Shown piece by piece: positions 1 through 10,271 of a stretch of DNA of 64,000 nt (position 1 is the first letter of the stretch; the number at the start of each line of letters is the position of its first letter). The position numbers and the translations under genes are program-made. Where the stretch lies: assembly GCF_051466335.1 (NCBI RefSeq), contig NZ_CP195793.1, positions 4,030,001-4,094,000 of the forward strand, in the 5' to 3' direction. This DNA comes from Planctomicrobium sp051466335. GTDB taxonomy: Bacteria > Planctomycetota > Planctomycetia > Planctomycetales > Planctomycetaceae. The notes under the pieces were generated by a model, which had not been told where the DNA came from, searched no databases, and was given only the letters and a program-made list of their open reading frames with translations.

Positions 1-2
1 AC

Positions 3-3000
3 GCAGTGCAGCCAACGACTCTTTCCACTCCCACAAAAACCGCAACGACTTTAGAGCCAGCAGACTCGACTGGAGTCCACAAACAAGACGTCGTTGCAGT
101 TGACCTCGCTGAATATTCCGCAGAGCTGAATGGACAGGACCTGACAAGCGGCGCTTTTACGCTGGATGTCGTTCGCAAGGAAGCGGGAATTGGCACGCTG
201 GACTGGACCGACATCAGAATCGCGGTCGCCAACCTCAAGTGGTCCCAGCAGCCTCTTCTCGCGGGCACGTCTCCCGCCAATCGAATGCTGATTTACACAG
301 ATCGCGATCAAGACACCCTCACTGGAAACTGGAGTGCCGCGGGCACTCTAATCAATCAGCAATCCGTTTTTGATCTGGTGTTCCCTCCAGCGCTCAATAG
401 CCGAGTCACGATTCGATCCGCATCGGATATCGTTCTCACTGCCAGTCATGGAGTCTTGAAGAAGGGATCACAGGACGAGCAAGGAAAGGTGGAATGGACC
501 CTCGAACTTGGAAATAAACCTGCGACGACACTCACCGCGACTCCGGGAACATTTTCTAAAGGGAGTGTTCCTGCCCGCTACGAACTCGAAACGGAATTTC
601 GAGCCCGTCGCGACGGGATGTTTATCAAAGCAGACTTCGCCATCGAAGGTCCAATCAGTTCAACGCATCCATTTCTGCTGAATGTCCCTGCCGAGCTGGA
701 TGTGCAGTCAGTCACCCTCTTCAGCGGGGCTTCTCAGATCGGGACGACCCTGAGCTTTAAACGAGACCCATCGCAACCGGATCAGCTGCTTGTCCCGTTG
801 AATGTTGATCGGCTGGAACCCCGGTTCATCCTGCGGCTTCGCGCCTTTCAGTCAGTTGCGTGGGGACAGCCTCATGCGCTGGAAGCAGTGAGTATCTCCT
901 CCGCTTTCGCGACGCGAAAGTCTGTTGTGATTCGCATTGAACCGCCATTGCAACTGCAATTCAGCGAGTCGCAGGGCTTGCTTCAAACCAGTCTGACGAG
1001 CGAAGAAGCGACAGGGGAAGTTTGGCGATACGAAGTCAGCGACCCGTCTTCCGCATTGAAGGTCACTATCGATTTCCCACAGTCTCCCGTCGTCGCAGAC
1101 ATCACCTGTCTGATGGATGCTCGTCGATTGAGTGCGTGGACGGCAGCCTCGATCACGATGCATGTCGAAAACGGAAGCCGTTTTGAATCTGCAATTCAGC
1201 TTCCGGATGACTGGAAGCTGGTCTCCGTGGCAGCAGGCGACTCTGAATCTCGCATCGCGTCTTGGAAGGTCGAACAGAAAACGTTGATCGTCAATTGGCA
1301 AAACCCCATGACATCGACCTCTCATCGACAACTCAGGCTCTTTGCGAAGGTCTCTCCATGGAAATTGCAGACGCCAACTCGCCTACAGATTCCACAAGTA
1401 CTCTCGACGAGCGAGGTCTCAGTTCTGTTCCAGATTCTGACTCCGGTCAGTTCAGAATTACAGATCATCGAAAGCGAAGGGTGGCGTGTTATCGAAAACA
1501 CCCCGATTGCTTCGCCGATTCTGCGGTTACGAGAAGTGACTGACAGGATTACGACGGCCAATTCGATCACCTGTACGACCCTGAAGTCCAATCACGTCAA
1601 TCGGGGGGGCAGAACGCTCATTAATCTTGTTTCCAAGAACCCTGCTTCAGAAAGTGGAATCACCGGTCGCTTGATCGATCAGAGTCCTCGAACAGAATCG
1701 TCATCTGATGACACCACAGCAGCTGCGTTGAGTTCCGGAATCGCGAGCGTGGTCTCGATGGAAATGCTGACGAACGTTGGTCCGACAGTCCGTCATGGTT
1801 GCATGCATCAGGTCACAATCGATGTTGATCCACCCTCCAATGCAGCGGACCTGAAACTTCGATTACCTGAAAATTGCCGGCTCTCGGCGATTTCTGTCGA
1901 TGGTCGGTCGATCACCGTATTCCGGGTGGGAGACGAAGTACCGCTCCCCTCAGAAATCACGACCGTGGGGAAACTGGGAATCACCTATGTCACCGAGCCG
2001 ATCGAAAAGTGGCCGAATCAGATCAACTCCATTCCAGTGCCTCGACTCTCGCTCCCAGTGACTGCGTTTAACTGGAAAATCAACTTCCCCGCAGAACAGC
2101 AAATCGAGAATGTCGCCGTCCCCGGTGTGTTGAGTAGTCTGAAAAACGCCCCTTCAAATGAAAATCAGTTCTTCGGGCCATTGAATCGCGATGACAACGA
2201 CAAGGTGTTTAATCCATTCTCCAGAAGTGAATGGACTCAGGTGATTGACAAACTCCATCACGCCGATGACATCGAGTCCCTCCGCCGATCGATCCACCTG
2301 ACCGCTCCGACTGTAGGTGACTCCGTAGAATTCACAGCATGGAATGCAAACAACGTGCGTGGTTACGCGTGGGTCGCAATGATGGCTTGTATGCTGATTG
2401 GCGCAGCGACGAGGCTGTTCCAGATCGTCTGGATTCGTCGCATTTCGGCGTTCTGGATCATCATCCTGTTTGCGGCTGTTTCCGTTGCCTCTCCTCCGTG
2501 GGCGCTCATTCTCGGCGGAATGATCTCCGGCTCACTCTTGTCCCTGTTGATTCCACGGAGATGGATGCAGAAGCCCGATTTTCTCGCAGAAAGCAGTACG
2601 CGGACGGTTCGCAAACGCGATGTGGCAACAATTTGTGCGATTCTTTTCAGTTCCCAATCGGCGTTCGCCCAGCCGGTTCCTGAATTGCCAGAAGTGCTCG
2701 TTCCGTCTTTTGCTACTGAAGAATCGACCGCTGCCGCCTCCGTTTTACCAGAGTATCTGATTGCTTCAGCTCACTACAAGTTAGAGCAGTCCAACCCGAT
2801 TCCCCGATTCCGAACAACATTTGTTGTGTTCACGCCGAATGCAAAAAAAGAAGTCTCTGTGCGATTGCCGCTGCGGAGTGTTGTCTTTTCCCCCTCGGCG
2901 GAGTGCCTGGTCAACGGTGAGAAGCAGAGTCTGATTCCCTCGGTTAGCGGAGATTCGATCATCGTTCGCGTCGATCCAAGTCAAGCGAAGATGGAGGGAG

Positions 3001-5909
3001 AAGGACTCCCCGATGGCTGGGGCAAAAGCGAAATCGAACTGGAATTCTCAATTCGACCGACCTATTCAGACGCACCCGTCACTCCCATGAATGCGATGAT
3101 GGGAGAGCGCTTGGTCCAGTCGTTCCACGCTCAGATTCCTGCAATTCACGACTCGGTGCTATCGATTCCTGATACGGAATCCGCGCGTCCGTTCAAACGT
3201 CTTGGCGAGGCTGTCCCGGATGGAAAAGGGGGATTGATCATCCAGCTGGGAGGAGTTCAGAATCTCAAGATTGACCCCGACCAACCAAAGCGGATTGAGC
3301 TTTCGGGAGGAAGTGCTGTCACCCTTCTCGACGTGACTCCGCTTCGATTCAAAGGACAGACCCGAATTCTTCCCGGACCGGATGGATGGCCCGCTTTACT
3401 TCCGCTCAGTTTTCCGCCGAACTGTGTCATTACTTCCGTCACAGGAACCAATCTGATTGACACTGTCGACGCTGCCTCTTCGCCGGATTCCACAGACCTC
3501 ACACTCCGCCTGAAACCCGATGTCGCTCCAACCGCAGTCACGATCAACTATGACCTGAAGGGGAGCCAGCAGAACGACATTGATCTCTCAGTCCCCGCAT
3601 TTCCTCTTTGGGAAGGTCGAACTGTTCCACATTCCATTGGAATCACAGGGCCACCAACTAGCCAGTTGAGCGTTGTGCCGAGCACGGGAGTGAGCATCCT
3701 CAATCCCGATGAATGGCCAATTCAGCAAGATTCACAGAAGACCCGCCCCTATGTCGCAGTCCTCTTGAACTCCCCTCAGACGTTTCAGTTGAAATGGAAC
3801 AAATTAGTTCCGGTTCGAACTGCTGCGTTATCCGAGCAAATGACTATCGAAGGGGAATACATTTCGTGGTCCGCCAGCATCCGCTTGAATGTGGCACAGA
3901 TTCCGACGTTCCGTCATCAATTTCGAATTCCTTCTGGAGTGAAAATCGATGCTGTCATCTCCGGCCAGGATGGGATCGACGGGCCTGTACGATTTTCCAG
4001 AGTGGGTGATGTTCTCTCGGTTTTTGTGTCGGGCGGACAACTTGGCGAGCGGATGTTTCAGATTCATGGAAAGGTCCCACTGACTGTCGACGCCTGGAGT
4101 CAAATCCCCTCCATCACGGGAATTGATACGACATTCACAGAATCGCTACTCTCGATTTCCGATAACACGGGTTGGAATATCGATCTGGAAACCCAAGCGG
4201 GAGTCCCACTGGCCAATCGAATCCAAAGAGAGGATGCCGAGGGGGCGATTGAACTCCCGCGTGCGATCGGCACATATCAATCCGGATCGGGCCCTCGACC
4301 AGAACGGGTTCGTGTCACCATGCCCTCTCGAGCGACGCGGGCCGAGGGGATACTGCTTCTGAAAATCCAGTCGGAAGAAGAAGCCGATCTGATCAGCACT
4401 TTTCATCTGACCGCAGTCGAAGCAAGTTTGAAGAAAGCAGTCTTTCGACTCCCCACTGATCTCTCGGACATCCGTGTTCGCCCTTCGCTGTTCACTCATA
4501 CGTCGACGTCGGACGCCAATGGGACGACCATCACGGTCAAAATCCCGGACCGTTTCTCCAGCTCTGCGACTGTCTCAATCGCCGCCAAGCTGAAGGGGGA
4601 CATCATCCAGAAACTCCTGACTCATCAAAGTTCTGCATCGCCCCCGGTACTCTTCCCGATGGTGGAGATTACGTCCGCACAGAAGCAATCTCAGATTGTC
4701 CTGCTAACCAAAGGATCGTCCTTCATTCCGGTCCAGTCGGAAAGCGTCCGGATTGAATCTACTGATCTGCCAACATGGATCCCCCACGAATGGTTGCACG
4801 CCGTCCAGAATCAGGAACTGGTCAGTTATCAGCTTGTTCGCAAAGAGTTGAATCTGATTGGACGATCGACCGTTGACCTCACGGGCAGACCGGTCGTGCG
4901 GCTGATCGAGTCGGTCATTTGGCCGCTCGAAAAAGGGCTCATGGCAGGAACAACACGGGTCTGGCTGGCGACAAATAAAAGTGAGCAGTTTTTAATCCCG
5001 CTGGACAAGTACCTTCACGTCACTGCGATCACCTGTGATGGGATGTCACCGCCGGCCTGGGAAATCAGTCAGGCAGGCATCCTGATTAATCTCCCATTGG
5101 AAAACCTGATCACTTTGAACATTTCCTGGTATCAGCTTGCCTCCCAAGGGGCTGAAGCACCGATTCAGATTCGAGGAGATCTCGCGGAATCCCACATGAT
5201 CGCAATTGCTCAGTCGGATTTCTGGAAACTCAACCCCGTGGGCTTACGTCCGATGCAAAAGCTGTCGGTCTGGCTGGAACGCTGGTCTGCGTTGCTGCAA
5301 TGCATGAGCGATGTCAGCGGTCCACTTGATCAAGATAGCTTGCTACTTCAGCAGATTCGCTTCAGTTCAAGTATGGCAAACTCCATCATGTCGTCGGGAG
5401 TCAGTCCGACCAAGGAAGAGCTTGAACTCTATGAACGCAATTCCAAGACGTGGATGAAACTAGAAGAAGACCTCGCGTTTCTTCGAGGAACAGAAAGCCT
5501 CGAGATCACTCCGGCCGCTTCAGGAATTCCCTTCACGGAGTTTCTCGTTGATCCTGATCAGATCATCAAAGTGGACTGGTTCAAGTCCATTCCCAAAAGC
5601 GATTTCGGTGAAATCAGTTCAGAGCTGGTTGTTCCTCTTCCATGGGGTAGTCTCTGGAGAGAGCTATTGGTACTGGTCGCAGTCTGCATCGTCGTGCTCT
5701 ATTCGACTTGGCTACAACGAACCAGAGAGGCGTTTGCACTCCGTCCCCAGTGGAGCATCATGCTGCTTGGAGCCCTATGGTGGACCTTTCTGACTCCCAG
5801 CATCATTGGATTTCTCATTTTCACAACCGCCTTTTTGGTAGAGGTAGGAGTGAGAATCTTTGCGATGATGAACGGACGTGTTCTGGAAACGCAATCAAAA
5901 GCGGGCTAA
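3..5909 (+). CDS. Giant membrane-anchored protein of unknown function, 5' end outside window
   Basis: The frame is open to the left edge, so the GTG at position 6 is only the first possible start in view and the gene probably begins upstream. About 1,968 residues are visible. The first ~780 are beta-rich and look extracytoplasmic. Residues ~785-855 hold two or three hydrophobic helices. Near residue 875 a basic stretch, a hydrophobic core and an AFAQ end look like an internal signal peptide, followed by another ~1,000 extracytoplasmic-type residues. Two further hydrophobic segments lie at ~1887-1905 and ~1917-1950. I recognise no domain. The internal signal-like segment suggests that two secreted proteins were fused, or that the chain re-enters the membrane. 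The gene converges on the next gene, which is on the minus strand. Confidence 0.8.
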   Translation, partial: AVQPTTLSTPTKTATTLEPADSTGVHKQDVVAVDLAEYSAELNGQDLTSGAFTLDVVRKEAGIGTLDWTDIRIAVANLKWSQQPLLAGTSPANRMLIYTDRDQDTLTGNWSAAGTLINQQSVFDLVFPPALNSRVTIRSASDIVLTASHGVLKKGSQDEQGKVEWTLELGNKPATTLTATPGTFSKGSVPARYELETEFRARRDGMFIKADFAIEGPISSTHPFLLNVPAELDVQSVTLFSGASQIGTTLSFKRDPSQPDQLLVPLNVDRLEPRFILRLRAFQSVAWGQPHALEAVSISSAFATRKSVVIRIEPPLQLQFSESQGLLQTSLTSEEATGEVWRYEVSDPSSALKVTIDFPQSPVVADITCLMDARRLSAWTAASITMHVENGSRFESAIQLPDDWKLVSVAAGDSESRIASWKVEQKTLIVNWQNPMTSTSHRQLRLFAKVSPWKLQTPTRLQIPQVLSTSEVSVLFQILTPVSSELQIIESEGWRVIENTPIASPILRLREVTDRITTANSITCTTLKSNHVNRGGRTLINLVSKNPASESGITGRLIDQSPRTESSSDDTTAAALSSGIASVVSMEMLTNVGPTVRHGCMHQVTIDVDPPSNAADLKLRLPENCRLSAISVDGRSITVFRVGDEVPLPSEITTVGKLGITYVTEPIEKWPNQINSIPVPRLSLPVTAFNWKINFPAEQQIENVAVPGVLSSLKNAPSNENQFFGPLNRDDNDKVFNPFSRSEWTQVIDKLHHADDIESLRRSIHLTAPTVGDSVEFTAWNANNVRGYAWVAMMACMLIGAATRLFQIVWIRRISAFWIIILFAAVSVASPPWALILGGMISGSLLSLLIPRRWMQKPDFLAESSTRTVRKRDVATICAILFSSQSAFAQPVPELPEVLVPSFATEESTAAASVLPEYLIASAHYKLEQSNPIPRFRTTFVVFTPNAKKEVSVRLPLRSVVFSPSAECLVNGEKQSLIPSVSGDSIIVRVDPSQAKMEGEGLPDGWGKSEIELEFSIRPTYSDAPVTPMNAMMGERLVQSFHAQIPAIHDSVLSIPDTESARPFKRLGEAVPDGKGGLIIQLGGVQNLKIDPDQPKRIELSGGSAVTLLDVTPLRFKGQTRILPGPDGWPALLPLSFPPNCVITSVTGTNLIDTVDAASSPDSTDLTLRLKPDVAPTAVTINYDLKGSQQNDIDLSVPAFPLWEGRTVPHSIGITGPPTSQLSVVPSTGVSILNPDEWPIQQDSQKTRPYVAVLLNSPQTFQLKWNKLVPVRTAALSEQMTIEGEYISWSASIRLNVAQIPTFRHQFRIPSGVKIDAVISGQDGIDGPVRFSRVGDVLSVFVSGGQLGERMFQIHGKVPLTVDAWSQIPSITGIDTTFTESLLSISDNTGWNIDLETQAGVPLANRIQREDAEGAIELPRAIGTYQSGSGPRPERVRVTMPSRATRAEGILLLKIQSEEEADLISTFHLTAVEASLKKAVFRLPTDLSDIRVRPSLFTHTSTSDANGTTITVKIPDRFSSSATVSIAAKLKGDIIQKLLTHQSSASPPVLFPMVEITSAQKQSQIVLLTKGSSFIPVQSESVRIESTDLPTWIPHEWLHAVQNQELVSYQLVRKELNLIGRSTVDLTGRPVVRLIESVIWPLEKGLMAGTTRVWLATNKSEQFLIPLDKYLHVTAITCDGMSPPAWEISQAGILINLPLENLITLNISWYQLASQGAEAPIQIRGDLAESHMIAIAQSDFWKLNPVGLRPMQKLSVWLERWSALLQCMSDVSGPLDQDSLLLQQIRFSSSMANSIMSSGVSPTKEELELYERNSKTWMKLEEDLAFLRGTESLEITPAASGIPFTEFLVDPDQIIKVDWFKSIPKSDFGEISSELVVPLPWGSLWRELLVLVAVCIVVLYSTWLQRTREAFALRPQWSIMLLGALWWTFLTPSIIGFLIFTTAFLVEVGVRIFAMMNGRVLETQSKAG

Positions 5910-6011
5910 ACCGGTTACATTGAGATCGGCGAGCGTTTCGATCAGGGAAGCAGCGGACTTGGTTGCGACCAAGAAATTCCGTACAGATTCCAATTCTTAA
6001 AGTCGATGGAA

Positions 6012-7463
6012 TCACCGACGAACAACACTCGCTTCAGAATGTTGTTTGACATCGCTCTTCTTGAACGCGACCTCGGCGATCGTTGTTACGCCGTTTCCAT
6101 TCTTTGAATACCCCTTCCGAAACTGAAACCGCCAGACAAGGTTTTCCGGTAATTGATCCAGCCCTTCATCTGAAGAGGTCAGGTAGGTCTCATAGGAGGC
6201 TCCCGGTGAGAGAACTTTACCCAACTCCTGACCGACCATGTCCCAGTCACTCGAAACCGGAAGACGATAAAGTGGCAGTTCCTGGGCGTCCCGAATCTTT
6301 GTTCCCGCTTCAGCGATATAGTTGTTGGATAGATCGTGCTTGAATTTTGAATTCGTCACCCATCGTAAGATCAATTCCCGATCGAACGGGGCAATCCCTT
6401 GCTCGGGCGACAGGTTCGTCAATCTCAGCTTGAGCTTCCAGAGCGGTTGTGTTGGCTCCCGTTTGCGAAACGTGTCTCCAGAATAATGAACAAACTCTGC
6501 TCGTGACTGCTCGATCTCGAGAGGCTCGACGAGAATGTTTCCAAAACGCCGAGACTCACCCAAATGAAGCGTGTGGCCGTCGGGTAGCTTGATATGCGCT
6601 GGAACGTAGGTGAGTTCATCCGGCTTCTGGTTGGGGATGTCAGGGAGGCTTTCCAACTGATGAGACCGTCCGCCCAACAGAAATATTGATGCCAGCAGTG
6701 CCAAGGTCACCGCACTGGCGTAGCTCACGAGAAGTACCCACTTCAGATGAGAGGGTGAGGATGTCGGTGCAACCTGCTCGGGCGATGGCTGGCCAGTGGC
6801 TGCCTGATTTGGGCGAGACGTCGGTTGATCCATCCCGGCGAATGCACCTGCGACCGTCGCGGCGCTTCCAGCGACTTTCTCTGGCGAACTCACTTCAAAC
6901 GGAGAGGCCGTTGAGAGACTCCTACGGGGCTCCTGCGGTTTTGGAGGGGGGCCATTCAGAAAATCGACAGGACTCGCTTCCGTATGTGCATTCTGGCGAA
7001 TCCGTGCTGGTTCGAACGAAAATGACTCACCATCTTCAGGAGTCTCAGTCTCCTCCCGCGTGGATGGGTCGACGCCGGCCTGCTCTCGTTCTTCAAAATG
7101 GGCGTTCTCGCCAGTCGATTCCTGGAAGAAGGTTTCTACGGGAGTTGTGCTCTCAGCTTCTTTACCTTCACCGAATTGAAGATTCGTCTCAGGAGGTCGT
7201 TCAAGGGGAAAAGAGAAGATCAGTGTCGATCCATCGGATTCATTGAACCGCGGAGGAGGAATCGATGCAATCTCTTCGCTCTCAACGTACTCAGCTTCAA
7301 TATCGACGTCCGCTGGTTGCACATTCTCCTGCTGTGCACTGTCGCTGGAGTCAGCGGCATTCCCATCATCACCGAGTGGAATTTCCCCGCGTTCTTCAGG
7401 TGGATCTGCTGGCTGGCGCTGATTCAACCAATCCTGCTCAGAAGAGGAATCCCGTTCGGCCAT
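6012..7463 (-). CDS. Single-pass membrane protein of unknown function
   Basis: This protein has 483 residues. The first ~235 are rich in Pro, Glu, Ser and Asp and are probably disordered and cytoplasmic. One hydrophobic helix follows at about 240-262 (WVLLVSYASAVTLALLASIF). The ~220-residue C-terminal part is folded and presumably lies outside the membrane, with a pattern resembling extracellular beta-domains. I cannot name a family. It is convergent with the giant gene and lies about 70 bp after bioD on the same strand, so the two minus-strand genes could be transcribed in series, with bioD downstream of it only if transcription crossed from 6012 outward, which it does not; bioD is upstream. 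Confidence 0.65.
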   Translation of the reverse strand: MAERDSSSEQDWLNQRQPADPPEERGEIPLGDDGNAADSSDSAQQENVQPADVDIEAEYVESEEIASIPPPRFNESDGSTLIFSFPLERPPETNLQFGEGKEAESTTPVETFFQESTGENAHFEEREQAGVDPSTREETETPEDGESFSFEPARIRQNAHTEASPVDFLNGPPPKPQEPRRSLSTASPFEVSSPEKVAGSAATVAGAFAGMDQPTSRPNQAATGQPSPEQVAPTSSPSHLKWVLLVSYASAVTLALLASIFLLGGRSHQLESLPDIPNQKPDELTYVPAHIKLPDGHTLHLGESRRFGNILVEPLEIEQSRAEFVHYSGDTFRKREPTQPLWKLKLRLTNLSPEQGIAPFDRELILRWVTNSKFKHDLSNNYIAEAGTKIRDAQELPLYRLPVSSDWDMVGQELGKVLSPGASYETYLTSSDEGLDQLPENLVWRFQFRKGYSKNGNGVTTIAEVAFKKSDVKQHSEASVVRR

Positions 7464-7536
7464 CGTTACACCCCTTGCAGTCCAACTGAAACAACAGAAA
7501 CAGAAGACCAGTTTAAATCCAAACGACCTCGACGAA

Positions 7537-8226
7537 TTAAGAACTCAGACCATTCACGATGCTCTCCAGAATTTCGCGTGACTCCGCCTCGTTCATTGCA
7601 TCTGGCCCGCTGATAAATGGAAGTGGTCCCAGAATCGAGACGGATGTTAAGCTCTGAAGCAGGCTCACATTGGACGATCCTGTTCCATCATCTAATGCAG
7701 AAACCCGATTGACAACCGCCGCGGTGACTGGCAATCCAGAATTTCGGATGGATTCCAAAGTCAGCAACGTATGATTGATCATCCCCAGACGATCGGCTGC
7801 CACAACCAGAACCGGAAATCCCAGATCCACCGCGAGGTCAGCAATAGTTTGTTGTTCGCCAATCGGGCAAAGCCAACCGCCAATTCCCTCAACGAGAAGC
7901 CAATCGACATTCCCCTTCCAAACGTCGACCCCGGATCGTAGTAAGCCTGAGTCGACTTTCTTTCCTTCCAGCTCAGCCGCAGCGGGCGGAGCCAAGGGAG
8001 CGAGAAACCTCTGAGGGCAAATCCAATCCAATGGGTACTGATTCCCCGTTGCATTGGCGAGAATTTCCAGATCGGACCAGCTTTTCCCGTCGAGACTTGC
8101 CCCAGAACAAGCAGGCTTATAAACCCCGACCCGGTGCCCATCCTGCTGCAACTTTCTGGCGAGTAACGCGGTCACATGTGTCTTGCCGACCCCGGTATCA
8201 ATCCCTGTTATAAACAACTCTTGCAT
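7537..8226 (-). CDS. bioD: Dethiobiotin synthetase
   Basis: BioD closes the ureido ring of dethiobiotin from 7,8-diaminononanoate, CO2 and ATP in the cytoplasm, the penultimate step of biotin synthesis. The 229-residue product begins with MQELFITG and carries the family P-loop G-I-D-T-G-V-G-K-T at residues 8-16, the KPACSG substrate-site segment near 37-42 and the VEGIGGWLCP segment in the middle. An in-frame upstream start at 8271 would add 15 residues before the P-loop strand, which is unusual for the family, so the ATG at 8226 is preferred. No other biotin genes lie in the window. Confidence 0.9.
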   Translation of the reverse strand: MQELFITGIDTGVGKTHVTALLARKLQQDGHRVGVYKPACSGASLDGKSWSDLEILANATGNQYPLDWICPQRFLAPLAPPAAAELEGKKVDSGLLRSGVDVWKGNVDWLLVEGIGGWLCPIGEQQTIADLAVDLGFPVLVVAADRLGMINHTLLTLESIRNSGLPVTAAVVNRVSALDDGTGSSNVSLLQSLTSVSILGPLPFISGPDAMNEAESREILESIVNGLSS

Positions 8227-8410
8227 TCTGAACGTTATAACCTTGAATACAATCAATACCGTAAGAATCATTCTAACTCCCTGATGTCGCTGAAATTCAG
8301 GGAGGCCATTGGAAACTCGGCAACGAGCGAGTTACATTTTCCACTATAGACATTCGCCGGATCCGATACCAATTCATCTCATACGTTCGTGAACCCCAAA
8401 GGTAACCCTC

Positions 8411-9436
8411 ATGCCGATCGACTGGCAGCCGCTCATTGACATTGTTAACGCTCACGAGCGGTTTGTGATTACCAGCCACGTTCGTCCAGACGCAGACGCG
8501 ATCGGTTCGGAGATGGGGCTTGTTGCTCACCTTCGTGCCTTGGGGAAGCAGGTACGTGTCATTAACCCTTCCGCAACTCCAAATCATCTGAAATTTCTGG
8601 ACCCCGAAGGAATTACTCAGAAAATTGGCGGCCCCATTACTGTTGAGTCGGCATGTGACACAGATGTGCACATCGTTGTCGACACAAGCGCCTGGCAGCA
8701 GTTGCAGGAAGTGGGAGAAGTCATTCGAAAATCCCCCGCGAAGAAGGTCGTGATCGATCATCACCTCAGTTCTGATGATCTGGGAGCCGTCGTTTTTAAA
8801 GACACCACCGCTTCAGCAGCAGGTGTTCTCGTCACCGAATTCATTCAGGCTTCGAAGGCCCCGATTCAGGAGCAACAGGCGTTTGCGTTGTTCGCTGCGA
8901 TTGCCACTGACACCGGTTGGTTCCGTTTTTCAAATGTTGAAGCGAGAACTTTAAGAACAGCAGCCTCTTTGATTGACGCCGGAGCCAAACCACACATATT
9001 ATTCCGTGAATTATATGAGCGATCTTCGCTCGCCCGCCTGAGATTACACTCCCTTGTATTGGGTCGAGTCACCTTGGCCTGCCACTCCCGCGTTGCACAC
9101 ACCTTTGTTTACCGACAGGATTTCGTCGATACCGGCGCTGTCCCCACCGATACTGAAGAACTCGTCAATACCTGCCTGACAATTGAAGGAGTCGAAGCGG
9201 CCTTTATCCTTGTGGAACAACCCGACGGCAGAGTCAAAGGAAGCCTTCGAAGTCGCTCCTCCGTCAGTGTTGCCGCTGTTGCAGAGCTGTTCGGAGGAGG
9301 AGGACACAAACAGGCTGCCGGTGTCATGCTCCCGGGACCGATTGCTTCTGCTCAGGAAACGCTTCTTCACTCGTTCAACCAACAGTTAGATCAGCTGCAG
9401 GCCACTCAGAATTCCACTGCGAATGAGTGCCCGTAG
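8411..9436 (+). CDS. DHH-family phosphoesterase, NrnA-like oligoribonuclease/pAp phosphatase
   Basis: This 341-residue protein has the two-domain DHH/DHHA1 layout. The N-terminal half carries RPDADAIGS (residues 25-33) and VIDHH (about 114-118), which provide the aspartate and histidine ligands of the metal centre. The C-terminal half ends with the substrate-binding GGGGHKQAAG (about 294-303). NrnA-type enzymes degrade short RNA oligonucleotides (nanoRNA) and dephosphorylate 3'-phosphoadenosine 5'-phosphate. Length and motif spacing fit NrnA rather than RecJ. It precedes the Rieske gene by about 115 bp, a gap with no obvious terminator. Confidence 0.88.
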   Translation: MPIDWQPLIDIVNAHERFVITSHVRPDADAIGSEMGLVAHLRALGKQVRVINPSATPNHLKFLDPEGITQKIGGPITVESACDTDVHIVVDTSAWQQLQEVGEVIRKSPAKKVVIDHHLSSDDLGAVVFKDTTASAAGVLVTEFIQASKAPIQEQQAFALFAAIATDTGWFRFSNVEARTLRTAASLIDAGAKPHILFRELYERSSLARLRLHSLVLGRVTLACHSRVAHTFVYRQDFVDTGAVPTDTEELVNTCLTIEGVEAAFILVEQPDGRVKGSLRSRSSVSVAAVAELFGGGGHKQAAGVMLPGPIASAQETLLHSFNQQLDQLQATQNSTANECP

Positions 9437-9551
9437 CGAGTCATTGACGAACATCGAATAAAATCCCCCCGAAAGCACCGTCACACAGATTCCGAGTCGC
9501 TGAGTCACTCCGTCATGGAAGACCCTCAGCTCCAACTACGAAGGGCTTAAG

Positions 9552-10127
9552 ATGTCTGATGCGCCTCCAGTTCAGGAATCGTCAGAAGTTCCTGCAGAAG
9601 TTGTGCGACGTAAATTTATTGTTGAGGCAGCTGCCGTCGTTGTTGGCGCCTTCACAGCTATTGTGCCGGCGTTCACAGCGATCGGGTATTTTCTCACTCC
9701 GCTTCTGAGAGGGAAAGCCAAAGCTGCGGAGGGCGATGACGGCTTTCTGAAAATTGGCTCGGTCAACAGCCTCAGAAATGAAGGCGAACCATCTTTTTTT
9801 CAGGTCTCCGGCATCAAACAGGATGCGTGGACAACCTATCCATCGACGTCACTGGGAGCGGTCTACGTTCGCAAAGACGAAAACGGCAAGCTCACCTGTT
9901 TTAATGCACGATGCACACATTTAGGCTGCACTGTGACTTATCGTCCGGACAAAGAGGACTTTCTTTGCCCATGTCACGCGAGCTCTTTCAGTATCGATGG
10001 GCAACGCAGCAATCAGATTCCGCCGCGTGATCTCGATCACCTCGAGTGCGAAATTCGTAACAACGACGAGTTGTGGGTCAAGTTTCAGAACTTCCGGGCT
10101 GGTCGCGAAGCGAAGATTCCGGTTTAG
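9552..10127 (+). CDS. Rieske iron-sulfur protein of a cytochrome bc complex
   Basis: This 191-residue subunit carries the [2Fe-2S] cluster that takes electrons from quinol to cytochrome c. An N-terminal basic VRRKF followed by a hydrophobic segment (residues ~20-55) forms the membrane anchor and resembles a Tat-type signal. The two cluster motifs are CTHLGC (about 121-126) and CPCHASSF (about 139-146), with one Cys and one His ligand from each. The next gene, 144 bp downstream on the same strand, encodes the cytochrome b partner, so the two probably form one transcription unit ending at the terminator near 12256. Confidence 0.92.
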   Translation: MSDAPPVQESSEVPAEVVRRKFIVEAAAVVVGAFTAIVPAFTAIGYFLTPLLRGKAKAAEGDDGFLKIGSVNSLRNEGEPSFFQVSGIKQDAWTTYPSTSLGAVYVRKDENGKLTCFNARCTHLGCTVTYRPDKEDFLCPCHASSFSIDGQRSNQIPPRDLDHLECEIRNNDELWVKFQNFRAGREAKIPV

Positions 10128-10271
10128 TCGTTGTGTTTCGCCTGTGAAGCCTCGTCGCCAGACGGCAAGCCCGAACGACACAGCGATTGCTTCTCTCTTT
10201 GGCAGGGAATTCCTGCCCCGCTGAGCATAAGTCGAATGCTCGACCTTTGAATCAACATCAGGACCGGAATC

